A stretch of DNA of 64,000 bases from Oceanospirillaceae bacterium (GTDB taxonomy: Bacteria; Pseudomonadota; Gammaproteobacteria; Pseudomonadales; Oceanobacteraceae), in NCBI GenBank assembly GCA_024234265.1, contig JACKOM010000005.1, positions 153,840 to 217,839 on the forward strand, given 5' to 3'. Position numbers and translations under genes: made by a program. Shown here one piece after another: positions 43,578 to 53,143 of this stretch (position 1 is its first letter; the number at the start of each line of letters is the position of its first letter). The notes under the pieces were generated by a model that was given only the letters and a program-made list of their open reading frames with translations, searched no databases and was not told where the DNA came from.

Positions 43578-44537
43578 TCACTTATTTTCTGCACTGTTCG
43601 ATACATTATCATTCAGCCATCCGGAAATCAGTGGCCACACTTCAGTCTGGGCCGACTCGCTGATCACCATATTCACATGGCCATAATCTTTTGAATAACC
43701 CTGCTTAATGCCAAGATTAATAAAGGTCTTACGCTCGCCCGCAAACATATCCAGTAGCTTCTGGCAGTGTTTGGCCGGATCACCTTTGTCTGCAGCCGCC
43801 GCAACAGCCAGCAAAGGCAAATCAACCTCTTTCAGGGCGAGCTTAAATTTAGTCCCCTTTTTCGGGCGCCAGCCAGCAAACCAGCCAGCCCAGCGGGCAA
43901 ATTCGCGTGCCACACCGGCAGGTTCTGCCTCAGGGCCACGGGCGTCAGTCACCTGGCCGCGCATGCGTAAATACATACGGGCAAATAAACGCACTAACGG
44001 CAAACGCAGGGCCAGCGGAAAACGCGTTACCTGCGAGCCAATCAGCACAACTCCTGCCACAGAGGGTAAATCCAGTGAGTGACTGGCCAGTGCGGTTGCA
44101 ATCGTCACACCGCCATAACTATGCCCCAACCATGTCACAGCCTGCCCTGTTTGCTCGGCCACAAAGGCCTGCACAGCCGGTAAATCAAAGCGCGCATAAT
44201 CTTCCACGCAATTTTGGGCATACTGCTTGTTGACCGGCGAATCACCGTGGCCGCGCAAATCCAGCATCCAGGGATCGAAACCCTGTTCCAGCAGATGCAT
44301 GGCTAACCCCTTACCGGAATTGGACAGCCAGAAACTACGGTTACTGAAACTGCCATGCACCATGATGACAGGCATGCCCTTGCCTGGCTGGCCGCTATAG
44401 GTCAGCCGGGTAAGCGCAATCTGCACGCTGCGGTCCGGGCTGTTATTGGGTTTGAGCAAATAGGTATCTTCGGCGATACCATCATGGTCGTCGGCGCGCA
44501 TCAGGGCGACGGGAAACAATGAGCTACTGCTTTTCAT
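43578..44537 (-). CDS. Alpha/beta-hydrolase
   Basis: 319 aa. Oxyanion region VIMVHGSFSNRSFW, nucleophile elbow LGHSYGG (Ser140), an acid residue in the following strand and catalytic His in SKDYGHVNMV (about 291). A cap-like insertion with several Arg-rich helices lies at about 165-225. No signal peptide. The fold resembles lipase/thioesterase-type and PHA-depolymerase-like hydrolases; the substrate is unknown. It lies 44 nt after ppsA on the same strand, with a hairpin just before its start and no visible ribosome site. rraA starts 7 nt after its stop. Confidence 0.85.
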   Translation of the reverse strand: MKSSSSLFPVALMRADDHDGIAEDTYLLKPNNSPDRSVQIALTRLTYSGQPGKGMPVIMVHGSFSNRSFWLSNSGKGLAMHLLEQGFDPWMLDLRGHGDSPVNKQYAQNCVEDYARFDLPAVQAFVAEQTGQAVTWLGHSYGGVTIATALASHSLDLPSVAGVVLIGSQVTRFPLALRLPLVRLFARMYLRMRGQVTDARGPEAEPAGVAREFARWAGWFAGWRPKKGTKFKLALKEVDLPLLAVAAAADKGDPAKHCQKLLDMFAGERKTFINLGIKQGYSKDYGHVNMVISESAQTEVWPLISGWLNDNVSNSAENK

Positions 44538-44546
44538 GTGAATATA

Positions 44547-44564
44547 CTGCGGTAAATACCGCAG
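44547..44564 (-). promoter_or_regulatory. Hairpin directly before hydrolase start
   Basis: Arms CTGCGG (44547-44552) and CCGCAG (44559-44564), extendable to CTGCGGTA/TACCGCAG, lie 9 nt upstream of the hydrolase ATG and within the ppsA-hydrolase gap. No T run, so it may affect mRNA stability or translation rather than end transcription. Confidence 0.4.
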
Positions 44565-44581
44565 CCATTACCCCGGATAAG

Positions 44582-46945
44582 TTATTTGTCTGCCAGGTAG
44601 AACCAGGTATCGAGCACAGAATCAGGATTCAGGGAAACGCTGTCGATACCCTCATCCATCAGCCATTTGGCAAAGTCAGGGTGATCAGAAGGCCCCTGCC
44701 CGCAAATGCCTATGTATTTACCTTGTTTTTTACACGCCTGAATAGCGTTGTGCATCAGGGCGCGGATTGCATCGTTACGCTCATCAAACAGGTGAGCAAT
44801 GATGCCGGAATCACGATCCAGCCCAAGAGTTAATTGGGTCAGGTCGTTTGAGCCTATGGAGAAACCATCGAAGTGCTCAAGGAATTGCTCTGCCAGCAAT
44901 GCGTTGGCCGGCAACTCACACATCATAATGACGCGCAAACCACGCTCACCACGTTTTAAATCATTTTCCGCCAGCAGCTCAACGACCTGCGCCGCCTCAC
45001 CCACAGTACGCACAAATGGCACCATGATTTCGACGTTTTCCAGGCCCATTTCATTGCGCACTTTTTTCAATGCGCGGCATTCAAGCTCAAAACAATCACG
45101 GAAGGTTTTGCTGATATAACGGGACGCGCCGCGGAAACCCAGCATGGGGTTTTCTTCTTCCGGCTCATATAAACGCCCGCCAATTAAATTGGCGTATTCG
45201 TTAGATTTAAAATCAGATAAACGCACGATGACTTTTTTCGGCCAGAAGGCGGCAGCCAAGGTAGAAATACCTTCAACCAGTTTTTCCACATAAAAATCCA
45301 CCGGGCCGGCATAACCAGCAATGCGGCGCTCAACCGTGGTTTTCAGTTCAGGCGGCAAGGAATCGAAATTCAGCAGCGCCTTAGGGTGCACACCAATCAT
45401 GCGGTTAATAATAAATTCGAGACGCGCCAGACCTACACCTTCATTGGGCAAAGACTGGAAATCAAACGCACGATCCGGGTTGCCGACATTCATCATAATT
45501 TTGAACGGTAAATCCGGCATGGAATCAACCGAGTTGGTTTTTAATTCGAAATTCAGGGCACCGTCGTAAATGAAACCCGTGTCACCTTCTGCACAGGAAA
45601 CGGTCACCTGCTGACCATCGTGCAGCACATCTGTCACATCACCACAGCCCACCACGGCAGGAATACCCAGCTCACGGGCGATAATAGCGGCATGACAGGT
45701 GCGGCCACCGCGATTTGTCACAATCGCAGATGCACGCTTCATCACTGGCTCCCAATCGGGGTCGGTCATATCGGCAACCAGAACATCACCGTCCTGCACC
45801 TGGTCCATTTCACTGATGCGATGCACCACACGCACAGGACCTTTGCCAATACGATGTCCGATAGAACGACCTTCGGCCAACACTTTGCCGGTTTCGTTTA
45901 ACAGGTAACGTTCCATCACGTTTTTATCGGCGCGACTTTTTACGGTTTCAGGACGCGCCTGCACGATATAAATTTTGCCGCTGTCGCCATCTTTTGCCCA
46001 CTCGATATCCATGGGGCGGGCATAGTGCTCTTCAATAATCAGCGCCTGACGGGCCAGATCAACAACATCTTCATCGCTGATAGAAAACTGCTGACGCAAT
46101 TCACGGGGCACACTTTCGGTTTTGACAGATTTACCGGCTTCCGCCGTTTCGGAATAAACCATTTTGATGGCTTTTGCACCGATATTGCGGCGCAAAATTG
46201 CCGGACGCCCAGCCTTTAAACCAGGCTTGTGCACGTAAAATTCGTCCGGGTTAACAGCGCCCTGCACCACGGTTTCACCAAGACCATAGGAAGATGTGAT
46301 AAATACAACCTGATCAAAACCCGATTCGGTATCCAGGGTAAACATCACGCCGGCAGAACCGGTTTCGCTGCGCACCATACGCTGCACGCCTGCAGAAAGT
46401 GCAATCTGATGATGATCAAAGCCCTGGTGCACACGGTAGGAAATAGCACGATCATTAAACAGCGACGCAAATACATCACGGATTGCATCGATAATATTGT
46501 CGATGCCAACGATATTCAGATGGGTTTCCTGCTGACCGGCAAATGAGGCATCCGGTAAATCCTCTGCTGTCGCAGAGGAACGCACTGCCACTGCAAGGCT
46601 CTCATTACCATCCTGCAACTCAGATACAGCTTGGCGCACGGCTTTTTCGAGGCCAGAGGGGATTGGCGCAGAGCGAATCCAACAGCGGATATCCTGCCCA
46701 GCTTCTGCCAAGGCACGAACATCATTTACATCCAGGGATTCAAGGCGAGCTTTAATTCGGGCATCTAAACCCTCGTGGGCCAAAAACTCACGGTAGGCAG
46801 CTGCGGATGTCGCAAAACCATTGGGAACAGACACACCAGCCTTACTCAAATGACTGATCATTTCACCCAGCGACGCATTTTTACCGCCAACGATTTCGAC
46901 ATCGGCCATGCCTAAATCTGAGTACCACAATACGTATTGAGTCAA
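44582..46945 (-). CDS. ppsA: Phosphoenolpyruvate synthase
   Basis: 787 aa (E. coli 792). The N-terminal ATP-binding domain (VEIVGGKNASLGEMISHLSKAG), the swivelling phosphohistidine domain with GGRTCHAAIIARELGIPAVVG (quoted in part: GGRTCHAAIIARELG; His about 419) and the C-terminal PEP-binding TIM barrel (GSNDLTQLTLGLDRD) are all present. It converts pyruvate and ATP to PEP, AMP and phosphate for gluconeogenesis. It is divergent from ppsR, whose product switches it on and off by phosphorylation next to the catalytic His. Confidence 0.97.
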   Translation of the reverse strand: MTQYVLWYSDLGMADVEIVGGKNASLGEMISHLSKAGVSVPNGFATSAAAYREFLAHEGLDARIKARLESLDVNDVRALAEAGQDIRCWIRSAPIPSGLEKAVRQAVSELQDGNESLAVAVRSSATAEDLPDASFAGQQETHLNIVGIDNIIDAIRDVFASLFNDRAISYRVHQGFDHHQIALSAGVQRMVRSETGSAGVMFTLDTESGFDQVVFITSSYGLGETVVQGAVNPDEFYVHKPGLKAGRPAILRRNIGAKAIKMVYSETAEAGKSVKTESVPRELRQQFSISDEDVVDLARQALIIEEHYARPMDIEWAKDGDSGKIYIVQARPETVKSRADKNVMERYLLNETGKVLAEGRSIGHRIGKGPVRVVHRISEMDQVQDGDVLVADMTDPDWEPVMKRASAIVTNRGGRTCHAAIIARELGIPAVVGCGDVTDVLHDGQQVTVSCAEGDTGFIYDGALNFELKTNSVDSMPDLPFKIMMNVGNPDRAFDFQSLPNEGVGLARLEFIINRMIGVHPKALLNFDSLPPELKTTVERRIAGYAGPVDFYVEKLVEGISTLAAAFWPKKVIVRLSDFKSNEYANLIGGRLYEPEEENPMLGFRGASRYISKTFRDCFELECRALKKVRNEMGLENVEIMVPFVRTVGEAAQVVELLAENDLKRGERGLRVIMMCELPANALLAEQFLEHFDGFSIGSNDLTQLTLGLDRDSGIIAHLFDERNDAIRALMHNAIQACKKQGKYIGICGQGPSDHPDFAKWLMDEGIDSVSLNPDSVLDTWFYLADK

Positions 46946-47033
46946 AGCCTGTCTCCCTATGTGCAGCTAGTGATGCAAGGTGCGATATAGTACAGTAAAA
47001 CCCGATGTTATTCACAAGCTTGCGGGAAAAATA

Positions 47034-47852
47034 ATGAAGCGGGTTGCGTACTTTATATCCGACGGAACAGGCATTACAGCAGAAGCCCTGGGGCATAGTT
47101 TACTGGCGCAATTCGAAGCCATCAGCTTTGAACAAATCACCCTGCCCTATGTTAACTCGAAAGAAAAAGCGCAAAAGATTGTCGAAAAAATAAACAAATC
47201 CGGTCAGGAAAGCGGTGCAAAACCCATCGTATTCGACACCATAGTAAATGCGGAAATTCGCGCCATTATTGCCCAGGCCGATGCGTTCAAAGTCGATATA
47301 TTTGCCACGTTCTTAGCCCCCCTTGAGCAAGAACTGCAGGTGCACTCCTCCTACTCCGTTGGCAAATCACATTCCGGCGCAAACAGCTCAGCGTATAAAG
47401 CACGCATAGATGCCGTGAATTTCGCACTCGACAATGATGACGGCGCAAAAATTAAACACTACGCCGATGCAGACATTATCCTGGTTGGCGTATCGCGCTC
47501 CGGTAAAACCCCCAGCTGCCTGTACATGGCCCTGCAATTTGGTGTCAAAGCAGCCAATTACCCACTAACCGAAGAAGACCTTGGCAGCGGAAAATTACCC
47601 GATGTGCTCAAGCCCTATAAACACAAGTTATTTGGCCTGACAATTGACCCGGAACGTCTTGCCGCGATTCGCAATGAGCGCCGCGCCAACAGCCGTTATT
47701 CATCACTGAAGCAGTGTTATTACGAAACAGAAGAAGTGGAATTACTTTACATGCGCGAACAAATTCCGCACCTGACAACCACCGATCTTTCAGTAGAAGA
47801 AATTTCAACACGCATCATGCTGGAGGCAAACTTAGAGCGACGGGTTAATTAA
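47034..47852 (+). CDS. ppsR: PEP synthase regulatory kinase/pyrophosphorylase PpsR
   Basis: 272 aa, DUF299 family. MKRVAYFISDGTGITAEALGHS at the start and the P-loop LVGVSRSGKTPSCLYMAL (about 148-165) are diagnostic. It inactivates PEP synthase by ADP-dependent phosphorylation of a Thr and reactivates it by phosphate-dependent removal. ATG 47034 gives the canonical N-terminus and has GGGAAAAA upstream; an in-frame ATG at 46980 adds an unlikely leader. Its 3' end overlaps the convergent hydrolase gene by 21 nt, without a terminator. Confidence 0.96.
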   Translation: MKRVAYFISDGTGITAEALGHSLLAQFEAISFEQITLPYVNSKEKAQKIVEKINKSGQESGAKPIVFDTIVNAEIRAIIAQADAFKVDIFATFLAPLEQELQVHSSYSVGKSHSGANSSAYKARIDAVNFALDNDDGAKIKHYADADIILVGVSRSGKTPSCLYMALQFGVKAANYPLTEEDLGSGKLPDVLKPYKHKLFGLTIDPERLAAIRNERRANSRYSSLKQCYYETEEVELLYMREQIPHLTTTDLSVEEISTRIMLEANLERRVN

Positions 47853-48695
47853 TTCCGTCGCCATCATTTCTTCTGCAAGGCGCTTGGGCTTCTGAAACGG
47901 CAGAGAATGATCCGCCCCGGGAATTTCAACATAGCGCCAATCAGCACGCGTGGCGCTTAATTCCTGATGTAACTGGCGCATGGCAAGGTAACTCTTTCCA
48001 CCCACAAATGAAGTCACATTTGCCTGGGCCTGCAACAAATCCATGCGATTTATTTCGTCCGCAGCCCGGGACACAGCATCAAGCGCATTGGCAAAACCAT
48101 AAGGGCGATGACCAAGACGCGACGCCACCAGTGCATCGGCCCTTTCATTACGCACCCGATCAGGGGAAACCAAATCCAGAAACCCCATCACAGAGTCTCG
48201 GTCACCCTGCGTGCGAATTTTATCGGCCACACCTTTGTACTGCTCACGAAACGCGCGGGTTTTTGCAATATCACGGTGATCAAGCAACGCTGGCTCTATC
48301 AGGTAAGTATTCAAAATTTTTTGTGGTATTTGCTGCTTGAGCAGCATGGCAACTAGCCCGCCCAAGGAGTAACCACATAAATCAAACTGTTGCCACTGCA
48401 GATGGGCAAGCAATGCCGATGTATCAGACATTAACTGAACAACAGAAAAGGAGCGCTCTGCGTTATCGGCCCAATATGTTTCGCCCATCCCCTGAAAATC
48501 CGGCACAAGAATTTCCGACCAATGGGTCAGATGGGGGATAAGGTACCCATAGGTCAGTTCGCCGGCCACACCTGCGCCATGCAAACACAGCAGCCTGCGG
48601 GCGTTAAGTGCCTCAGGAAAACGAAACAAACGATAAGCAATATGGAGGCCGTTCACCTCCATAAACCCATGCTCAATATCAAAGTGCTGGCGCAT
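47832..48695 (-). CDS. Alpha/beta-hydrolase, last gene of the C39/barrel operon
   Basis: 287 aa. LLCLHGAGVAGELTYGYLI (oxyanion), LCGYSLGGLVAMLL (nucleophile Ser110), DFQGMGETYW, and catalytic His in IPGADHSLPFQKP near residue 270. No signal peptide, so cytoplasmic. The family includes esterases, haloperoxidases and dehalogenases; the substrate is unknown. The start overlaps the end of the lipoprotein gene by 17 nt, which ties it to the upstream operon, and the stop overlaps ppsR convergently. Confidence 0.83.
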   Translation of the reverse strand: MRQHFDIEHGFMEVNGLHIAYRLFRFPEALNARRLLCLHGAGVAGELTYGYLIPHLTHWSEILVPDFQGMGETYWADNAERSFSVVQLMSDTSALLAHLQWQQFDLCGYSLGGLVAMLLKQQIPQKILNTYLIEPALLDHRDIAKTRAFREQYKGVADKIRTQGDRDSVMGFLDLVSPDRVRNERADALVASRLGHRPYGFANALDAVSRAADEINRMDLLQAQANVTSFVGGKSYLAMRQLHQELSATRADWRYVEIPGADHSLPFQKPKRLAEEMMATELINPSL

Positions 48696-49512
48696 CGGGA
48701 AATACAGTCACAAACCCAAAGTCGGTGATTTTTACTTCATTTTCATCCAACGGCAATACCCCCGCCTTCGAGCCTGGAGTAATAACGAGATAGCGTACAC
48801 CATCGAGGAATTCAGAGCCTATCAAGCCCTGTAAATACCCGAATTTAAACCAGGACTCAGAAACATAATGACTCAGGGGGGCTTCAAAATAATGCACCAC
48901 CCGATAACGTTCATCGAGCAGCAAAATATCCGGCACCGCCACGCGGTTATTACGGATAAAACTTTGCACCCGCAATGCAGGCGATGGCATATCAATGTCC
49001 ACCACAACCGCACCATGACTAAAAGATTCATCACTATGGTAATAATCTTCCAGTGACAGTGAGCGTGTTTTTAACTCGGAGAGCAGGAGCTTATTCTGCA
49101 AAGACAGCGTGATACAGCAGGTAGCGGGAAAGGGATTTTCCGATTCCACGACACTGGAAACTACAGGTACCGGGGCATCTTCAGGCTTGGGCTTGTCTTT
49201 TTCCTCAACATGATTAAGTCCCTGATCATCCGTCCATGCATACAAGCGTTTCTGCGCCAAACGAGCATCAACAACTTCTACAGGGGTGTAATCGGCCGGA
49301 TTAATATCAGACTTACCATCACCTTTTTCAGAAGAAGCAGTAATCTGGGGTGTTTTTTTCTTGCGAGGCTCGCTGTGCAACTGCCCCTTATCATCCACCC
49401 AGGTATAAAAACTTTCGTCACCCTGAGGCGCCTGCGCGGAGCCTTTGCCAGGTAAAACACTGCAGCCAGCAAAAGCCACCATCACTAAGCACAACAGAAT
49501 TCTCAGCATCAA
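48679..49512 (-). CDS. Lipoprotein with DUF4124-like motifs
   Basis: 277 aa. Signal peptide with lipobox VAFAGC (lipidated Cys17). Two short repeats, FYTWVDDKGQLHSEP (about 36-50) and LYAWTDDQGLNHVEE (about 91-105), match the DUF4124 W-x-D-x-x-G-x-x-H pattern. The C-terminal half (about 130-277) is beta-rich (VVVDIDMPSPALRVQSFIR, VRYLVITPGSKAG) and loosely resembles MalM-type periplasmic proteins. It is likely attached to the inner face of the outer membrane. Its ATG overlaps the upstream barrel gene stop as ATGA. Comparable proteins accompany the Fil pilus operon of Acinetobacter (recalled, to be checked). Confidence 0.75.
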   Translation of the reverse strand: MMLRILLCLVMVAFAGCSVLPGKGSAQAPQGDESFYTWVDDKGQLHSEPRKKKTPQITASSEKGDGKSDINPADYTPVEVVDARLAQKRLYAWTDDQGLNHVEEKDKPKPEDAPVPVVSSVVESENPFPATCCITLSLQNKLLLSELKTRSLSLEDYYHSDESFSHGAVVVDIDMPSPALRVQSFIRNNRVAVPDILLLDERYRVVHYFEAPLSHYVSESWFKFGYLQGLIGSEFLDGVRYLVITPGSKAGVLPLDENEVKITDFGFVTVFPDAPAL

Positions 49513-51125
49513 AATTTGGTCCTGAAGGTGATGCCTGCCGCTTCAATTTTCAGACGGGTTTTAATATCCAGTCCAGGGTATGGGTTAGAAGCCACGCAGG
49601 TCAGGCAGTTTTCGTTAACGGCACTACTGGGTTCATCGGCATCAATTTCCTCGTAGCTTTCCATAAAGCTGAGCGACAAATCGATATCAGTATCCAGATC
49701 CCAGCGATAACCAAGCCCCATACCGTACATATCAGCGTAGCCGAGGGGCGCCATAACGTTGCGCATATTATCAGGTACGGATGTCTGACGGGGCTCATAG
49801 CCAATACGACTCTGTAAACGCGAACTCAGCTGGAACTGCAGGCCGTAACCAAAACTCCACACACTCTTATAATGCAAAGGCACGCTGAGGGAGCGATCGG
49901 TTACGTCACCCGGCGCGAGAATTTTCGCAGCACCAAGGAAATCGAGCGGGCGATCGAAATAGAAATCAAATGAATCCCATTCATCATAGTCCGTCCAGCC
50001 AGCATCCACGTTGAACTGCACTTTATCCCATGTAAATTTAAACCCGGTCTGAAAGTGCTGCGGATACACAAACTCCGTAGTTACATAACCGGTTTCTTTG
50101 CTGACACCGGTTGGCAACTGGAACATAGCACCAATGATTGCACCAAATACAGAGGAGCGAAAACTGCGGAAGAAGCCGGCAAAATCACGGGAATAATCGA
50201 ATTCAAACTCACCTGTCAGCTTGCTTCTGGCTTCGCTCTGGTAAGCAGCGCCCCAGGCAAACCAGCTGGTCGGTTCCCACAGCATACCCAGGTTATAAGA
50301 AGGTGAAAGGGATTCGGACATTTCCATCGAAAGTGTGCCGACATCCCGGTAGGGGCCTATACGACCACCACATAACGAGATAAACGGCACCAGTGGATCG
50401 TTACCACCACCGCCTTCTTCACATCCAAATGCATCCTGCAACAACTCACCCGCAGCAACCAAAATGTTGGGCGCACGGACGTCCTGCGAAATTGCAAAAG
50501 CCTGATGGGAGAATAAAAAGGCCGCCCCCACACTGAAGGTATCAGAAACCTGATAGCCAAAAGACGGTGATAGATACGTAAGGCGCTGAATAGCAACTTG
50601 CTTACCCTGATAGCGCCCCGGATCATTATCTGCCTTAGCAAAACCAGCCGTCATTGGCGCGTAAACAGCGTTTGCAAAGGTGAATTTGCTGCCAGGAGGA
50701 TTTATCGAAATGCCCGCTGATGGCAAAGCCAGCGCAGGCAGATGCAGAGGTACAATACCCACACCTGGAATATAGGCCGCCGCTGATGATTCACTGTCCT
50801 GCCCTGCCACTGGGTCTTTAGAAATATCCAGCAATTCACCTTCACCATCATATCCATCAGGCAAACGAAAACTTGCCGTAGATTTAATGATTACGTTGAG
50901 TATGGAAACACTTAACTGGCGATCTTTAAGCTTGGTTAATCCAGCTGGATTGTAATGAATAGAATTCAATCCGGGAGGGTCAGCAGTGACCGCGTTACCA
51001 AGACTTAACGCTTTAGGATCAATCAGCAAGCTCTGGCTCAACTGAGCTTCTGAACCGGCCGCATATCCAAGCAACGCAAACAAGCATAATTTGCTGAACT
51101 GCAATTTAGCCAACTGAATATTCAT
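49509..51125 (-). CDS. FadL/OmpP1-family outer-membrane barrel
   Basis: 538 aa. Signal peptide to about residue 27 (GYAAGSEA). The FadL-type hatch start is LGNAVTADPPGLNSIHYNPAGLTKLKDR (quoted in part: LGNAVTADPPGLNSIHYNPA), the N-P-A motif that plugs the lumen. The rest is alternating beta strands ending with Phe (ITFRTKF), the outer-membrane insertion signal. FadL-like proteins take up hydrophobic molecules, but in this operon context it could instead serve export or anchoring. A cysteine-containing loop (ENCLTCVAS) near the C-terminus and DAFGCEEGGGGND loop are unusual. Gap to the previous gene is 14 nt. Confidence 0.8.
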   Translation of the reverse strand: MNIQLAKLQFSKLCLFALLGYAAGSEAQLSQSLLIDPKALSLGNAVTADPPGLNSIHYNPAGLTKLKDRQLSVSILNVIIKSTASFRLPDGYDGEGELLDISKDPVAGQDSESSAAAYIPGVGIVPLHLPALALPSAGISINPPGSKFTFANAVYAPMTAGFAKADNDPGRYQGKQVAIQRLTYLSPSFGYQVSDTFSVGAAFLFSHQAFAISQDVRAPNILVAAGELLQDAFGCEEGGGGNDPLVPFISLCGGRIGPYRDVGTLSMEMSESLSPSYNLGMLWEPTSWFAWGAAYQSEARSKLTGEFEFDYSRDFAGFFRSFRSSVFGAIIGAMFQLPTGVSKETGYVTTEFVYPQHFQTGFKFTWDKVQFNVDAGWTDYDEWDSFDFYFDRPLDFLGAAKILAPGDVTDRSLSVPLHYKSVWSFGYGLQFQLSSRLQSRIGYEPRQTSVPDNMRNVMAPLGYADMYGMGLGYRWDLDTDIDLSLSFMESYEEIDADEPSSAVNENCLTCVASNPYPGLDIKTRLKIEAAGITFRTKF

Positions 51126-51139
51126 ACTTCAAATCCCTG

Positions 51140-52186
51140 TCAGGCGCCTGCGGGCAGGAATTTAGCTTTCAGGCCATTCGCATCAATCGGCATAGAAAGG
51201 CTCAGCAGAATATCAGGGGAATCTTCAGTCATACCAAAACCAACACCCACGTTGGTAATGGTTTTCGGAGATACACGCACACCAAGACTGAAGTTCATAA
51301 TGCCTGACATGCTGGCACGACTGACAACCTTATTAGTGGTACCACTGCTGCTACGGAATTGATAAGTCGTTTTATCGTTATAGGAACCCTGGAAAGACAT
51401 ACTCAGGGATACGTCATATGAAAGTGAATAAGCGAAACCACCAGAGAAACCAAATCCGTAACCAGGGTCAACACGCTCCAGCAAAGCACCATCACGAACC
51501 TGGTTCACATCTTCAACCGGCAAGTTGTAGTTGACACTGTAAGAACCAAACAGCATCACAGGGTCGATAACTTTTGAAACCGACATGCCACCGCCAAATG
51601 AGTAATAACCACTACCAGTTGATAAACGGCGGCCAGAAATTGTTTTATACGGGCTATCGCCGGTCGTAGTTTTAAAACTACCCGTAACTGTTTTACTCAT
51701 TTCGCCTGGCACATAAACATACGGCTGCCAACGGGCGCTAAATGACACATCACCCAGACCTGCGCCTGCAATATTGTCTGTGGTGTCATATTTCACTACA
51801 AAAGGAATCGTGGCACCCAGGGTCAGGTTATTTTTAAAACCGTAATCCACCGAAAAGTTATTTGAGAATGAATGGGATGCAGAAGGGTTAACATCAAATG
51901 CACGCACAGTGCCGTTAGCGATCTGCACATTCAAACGCTGATCGGCCACATAGCTGTAACTGAAACCATAGTTAAAAGCGGTATCACCCTCTTTGATCAG
52001 GGAGTATTTATTTTCTGTTGCCTCAAATACTTCCTCGAGACTTTTCTCTTGGGTTGCATCTGTATCTTGTTTTGCCAGTGCTTCACGGGCTTTATCGACA
52101 GAATCGCCCTCTTCAGCAAAAGATGTTTGTGCCCCGGACACTAAGACAAGCGCCATGGTATAGGTCGCAACAGCCAACCGATTCAT
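51140..52186 (-). CDS. Outer-membrane beta-barrel (transporter-like), FapF-reminiscent
   Basis: 348 aa. Signal peptide to about residue 24 (AQTSFA), then a charged helical segment (about 25-62, DKAREALAKQDTDATQEKSL) and amphipathic beta strands from about 65 to the end (FNYGFSYSYVADQRL, GFGFSGGFAYSLSYDVSLSM). A helical plug before a barrel is also the arrangement of the amyloid channel FapF, though no direct homology could be tested. It lies 21 nt after the C39 peptidase gene. The C-terminus lacks a terminal Phe. Likely passive pore or export channel; substrate unknown. Confidence 0.7.
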   Translation of the reverse strand: MNRLAVATYTMALVLVSGAQTSFAEEGDSVDKAREALAKQDTDATQEKSLEEVFEATENKYSLIKEGDTAFNYGFSYSYVADQRLNVQIANGTVRAFDVNPSASHSFSNNFSVDYGFKNNLTLGATIPFVVKYDTTDNIAGAGLGDVSFSARWQPYVYVPGEMSKTVTGSFKTTTGDSPYKTISGRRLSTGSGYYSFGGGMSVSKVIDPVMLFGSYSVNYNLPVEDVNQVRDGALLERVDPGYGFGFSGGFAYSLSYDVSLSMSFQGSYNDKTTYQFRSSSGTTNKVVSRASMSGIMNFSLGVRVSPKTITNVGVGFGMTEDSPDILLSLSMPIDANGLKAKFLPAGA

Positions 52187-52207
52187 GAGAGTGTTTCCTT
52201 ATTATTG

Positions 52208-53143
52208 TTATTTCCGTCGATAACGCATGGTTTTTTCAATAAGAGTGCTATCACCAACGGTGTCAATCTTGGTCGGATCAAAGCCAACATCACCGGCCTG
52301 CATTAGCACATCATCATCCGCATCCGCAGGATCACCTGTATCCCAGTAAGCGTTGTTACGCAACTGGGCCGCCCCATTCATAAATACGGATGGCTCTGGC
52401 ATATGGTCCTGCGGGAAAAAATCACGAAAATCACGATACGCCAGCTGAGTGAAAGTTCGTTCATCAATGATTCGCAAATCTTCATCGCGAATCTCGAGGC
52501 CACCTACAGGCTTATGACCATTTGGGAAGACAATGAAAAGTACGTTTTTATCCCAGACCTCAAGAAAACGAGCAAGTGTAAAACTGATATTCCCCAAAGA
52601 AGGATCCGCAAGATATACGTGACCATCTTTTACGCCACGTATAACCACGAAATGCTTGAAGCCAGCAAATTCAATCGGTGCTATTGCCGGGTGATCCAGC
52701 TTTATTAAGTCCTCTTTCTCCGCGCGAAACCCACCAGATGGATGCCCAAGCGCAGTGACCAATTTCTTCATATCCAACAATGAGAATCCGCGCCGCGCGA
52801 CGATTTTCTCCGAGTCACCAAACTGGAGCAAGCCTTCCATAACCTGGCGTTCCTGAAAGTTACGCCCAAGATAAAAGTCTAATAAGGTAGTCAGCGCAGC
52901 TGAACCACAGCTGTAGTCAAACGCCTGACGAATAATATTGTTGTAACGGTACTCCGAAAGGGGTTCAACCTTTTCAGAAAAACGAATGGATGAGGTCGCG
53001 TCACCCGTTTGGTAATAAACCACACCCTTCGGCTGCGGCTCTATTTCCACAAACTCAGTGATCATGATGTAACCAATGATGGAACCAAACAAAAGGACAA
53101 ACATATCCAACGCCCGAATTTTTATAATTATTTTGTATGACAA
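52208..53143 (-). CDS. Stand-alone membrane-anchored C39-type cysteine peptidase
   Basis: 311 aa. One N-terminal membrane segment (about 14-31, MFVLLFGSIIGYIMITEF) anchors a papain-like C39 domain: Gln73 and Cys79 (QAFDYSCGSAALTTLLDF), His164 (FKHFVVIRGV) and Asp180 (VYLADPSLGNI), a full catalytic set. Unlike bacteriocin exporters it has no ABC transporter part. C-terminal about 80 aa are unassigned and acidic (TGDPADADDDVLMQAG). The closest known setting is FapD of the Pseudomonas amyloid operon and the C39 peptidase of the Acinetobacter Fil operon. Start: TTG 53143 keeps the basic residues before the helix; ATG 53104 is the alternative; neither has a good ribosome site. Confidence 0.8.
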   Translation of the reverse strand: MSYKIIIKIRALDMFVLLFGSIIGYIMITEFVEIEPQPKGVVYYQTGDATSSIRFSEKVEPLSEYRYNNIIRQAFDYSCGSAALTTLLDFYLGRNFQERQVMEGLLQFGDSEKIVARRGFSLLDMKKLVTALGHPSGGFRAEKEDLIKLDHPAIAPIEFAGFKHFVVIRGVKDGHVYLADPSLGNISFTLARFLEVWDKNVLFIVFPNGHKPVGGLEIRDEDLRIIDERTFTQLAYRDFRDFFPQDHMPEPSVFMNGAAQLRNNAYWDTGDPADADDDVLMQAGDVGFDPTKIDTVGDSTLIEKTMRYRRK

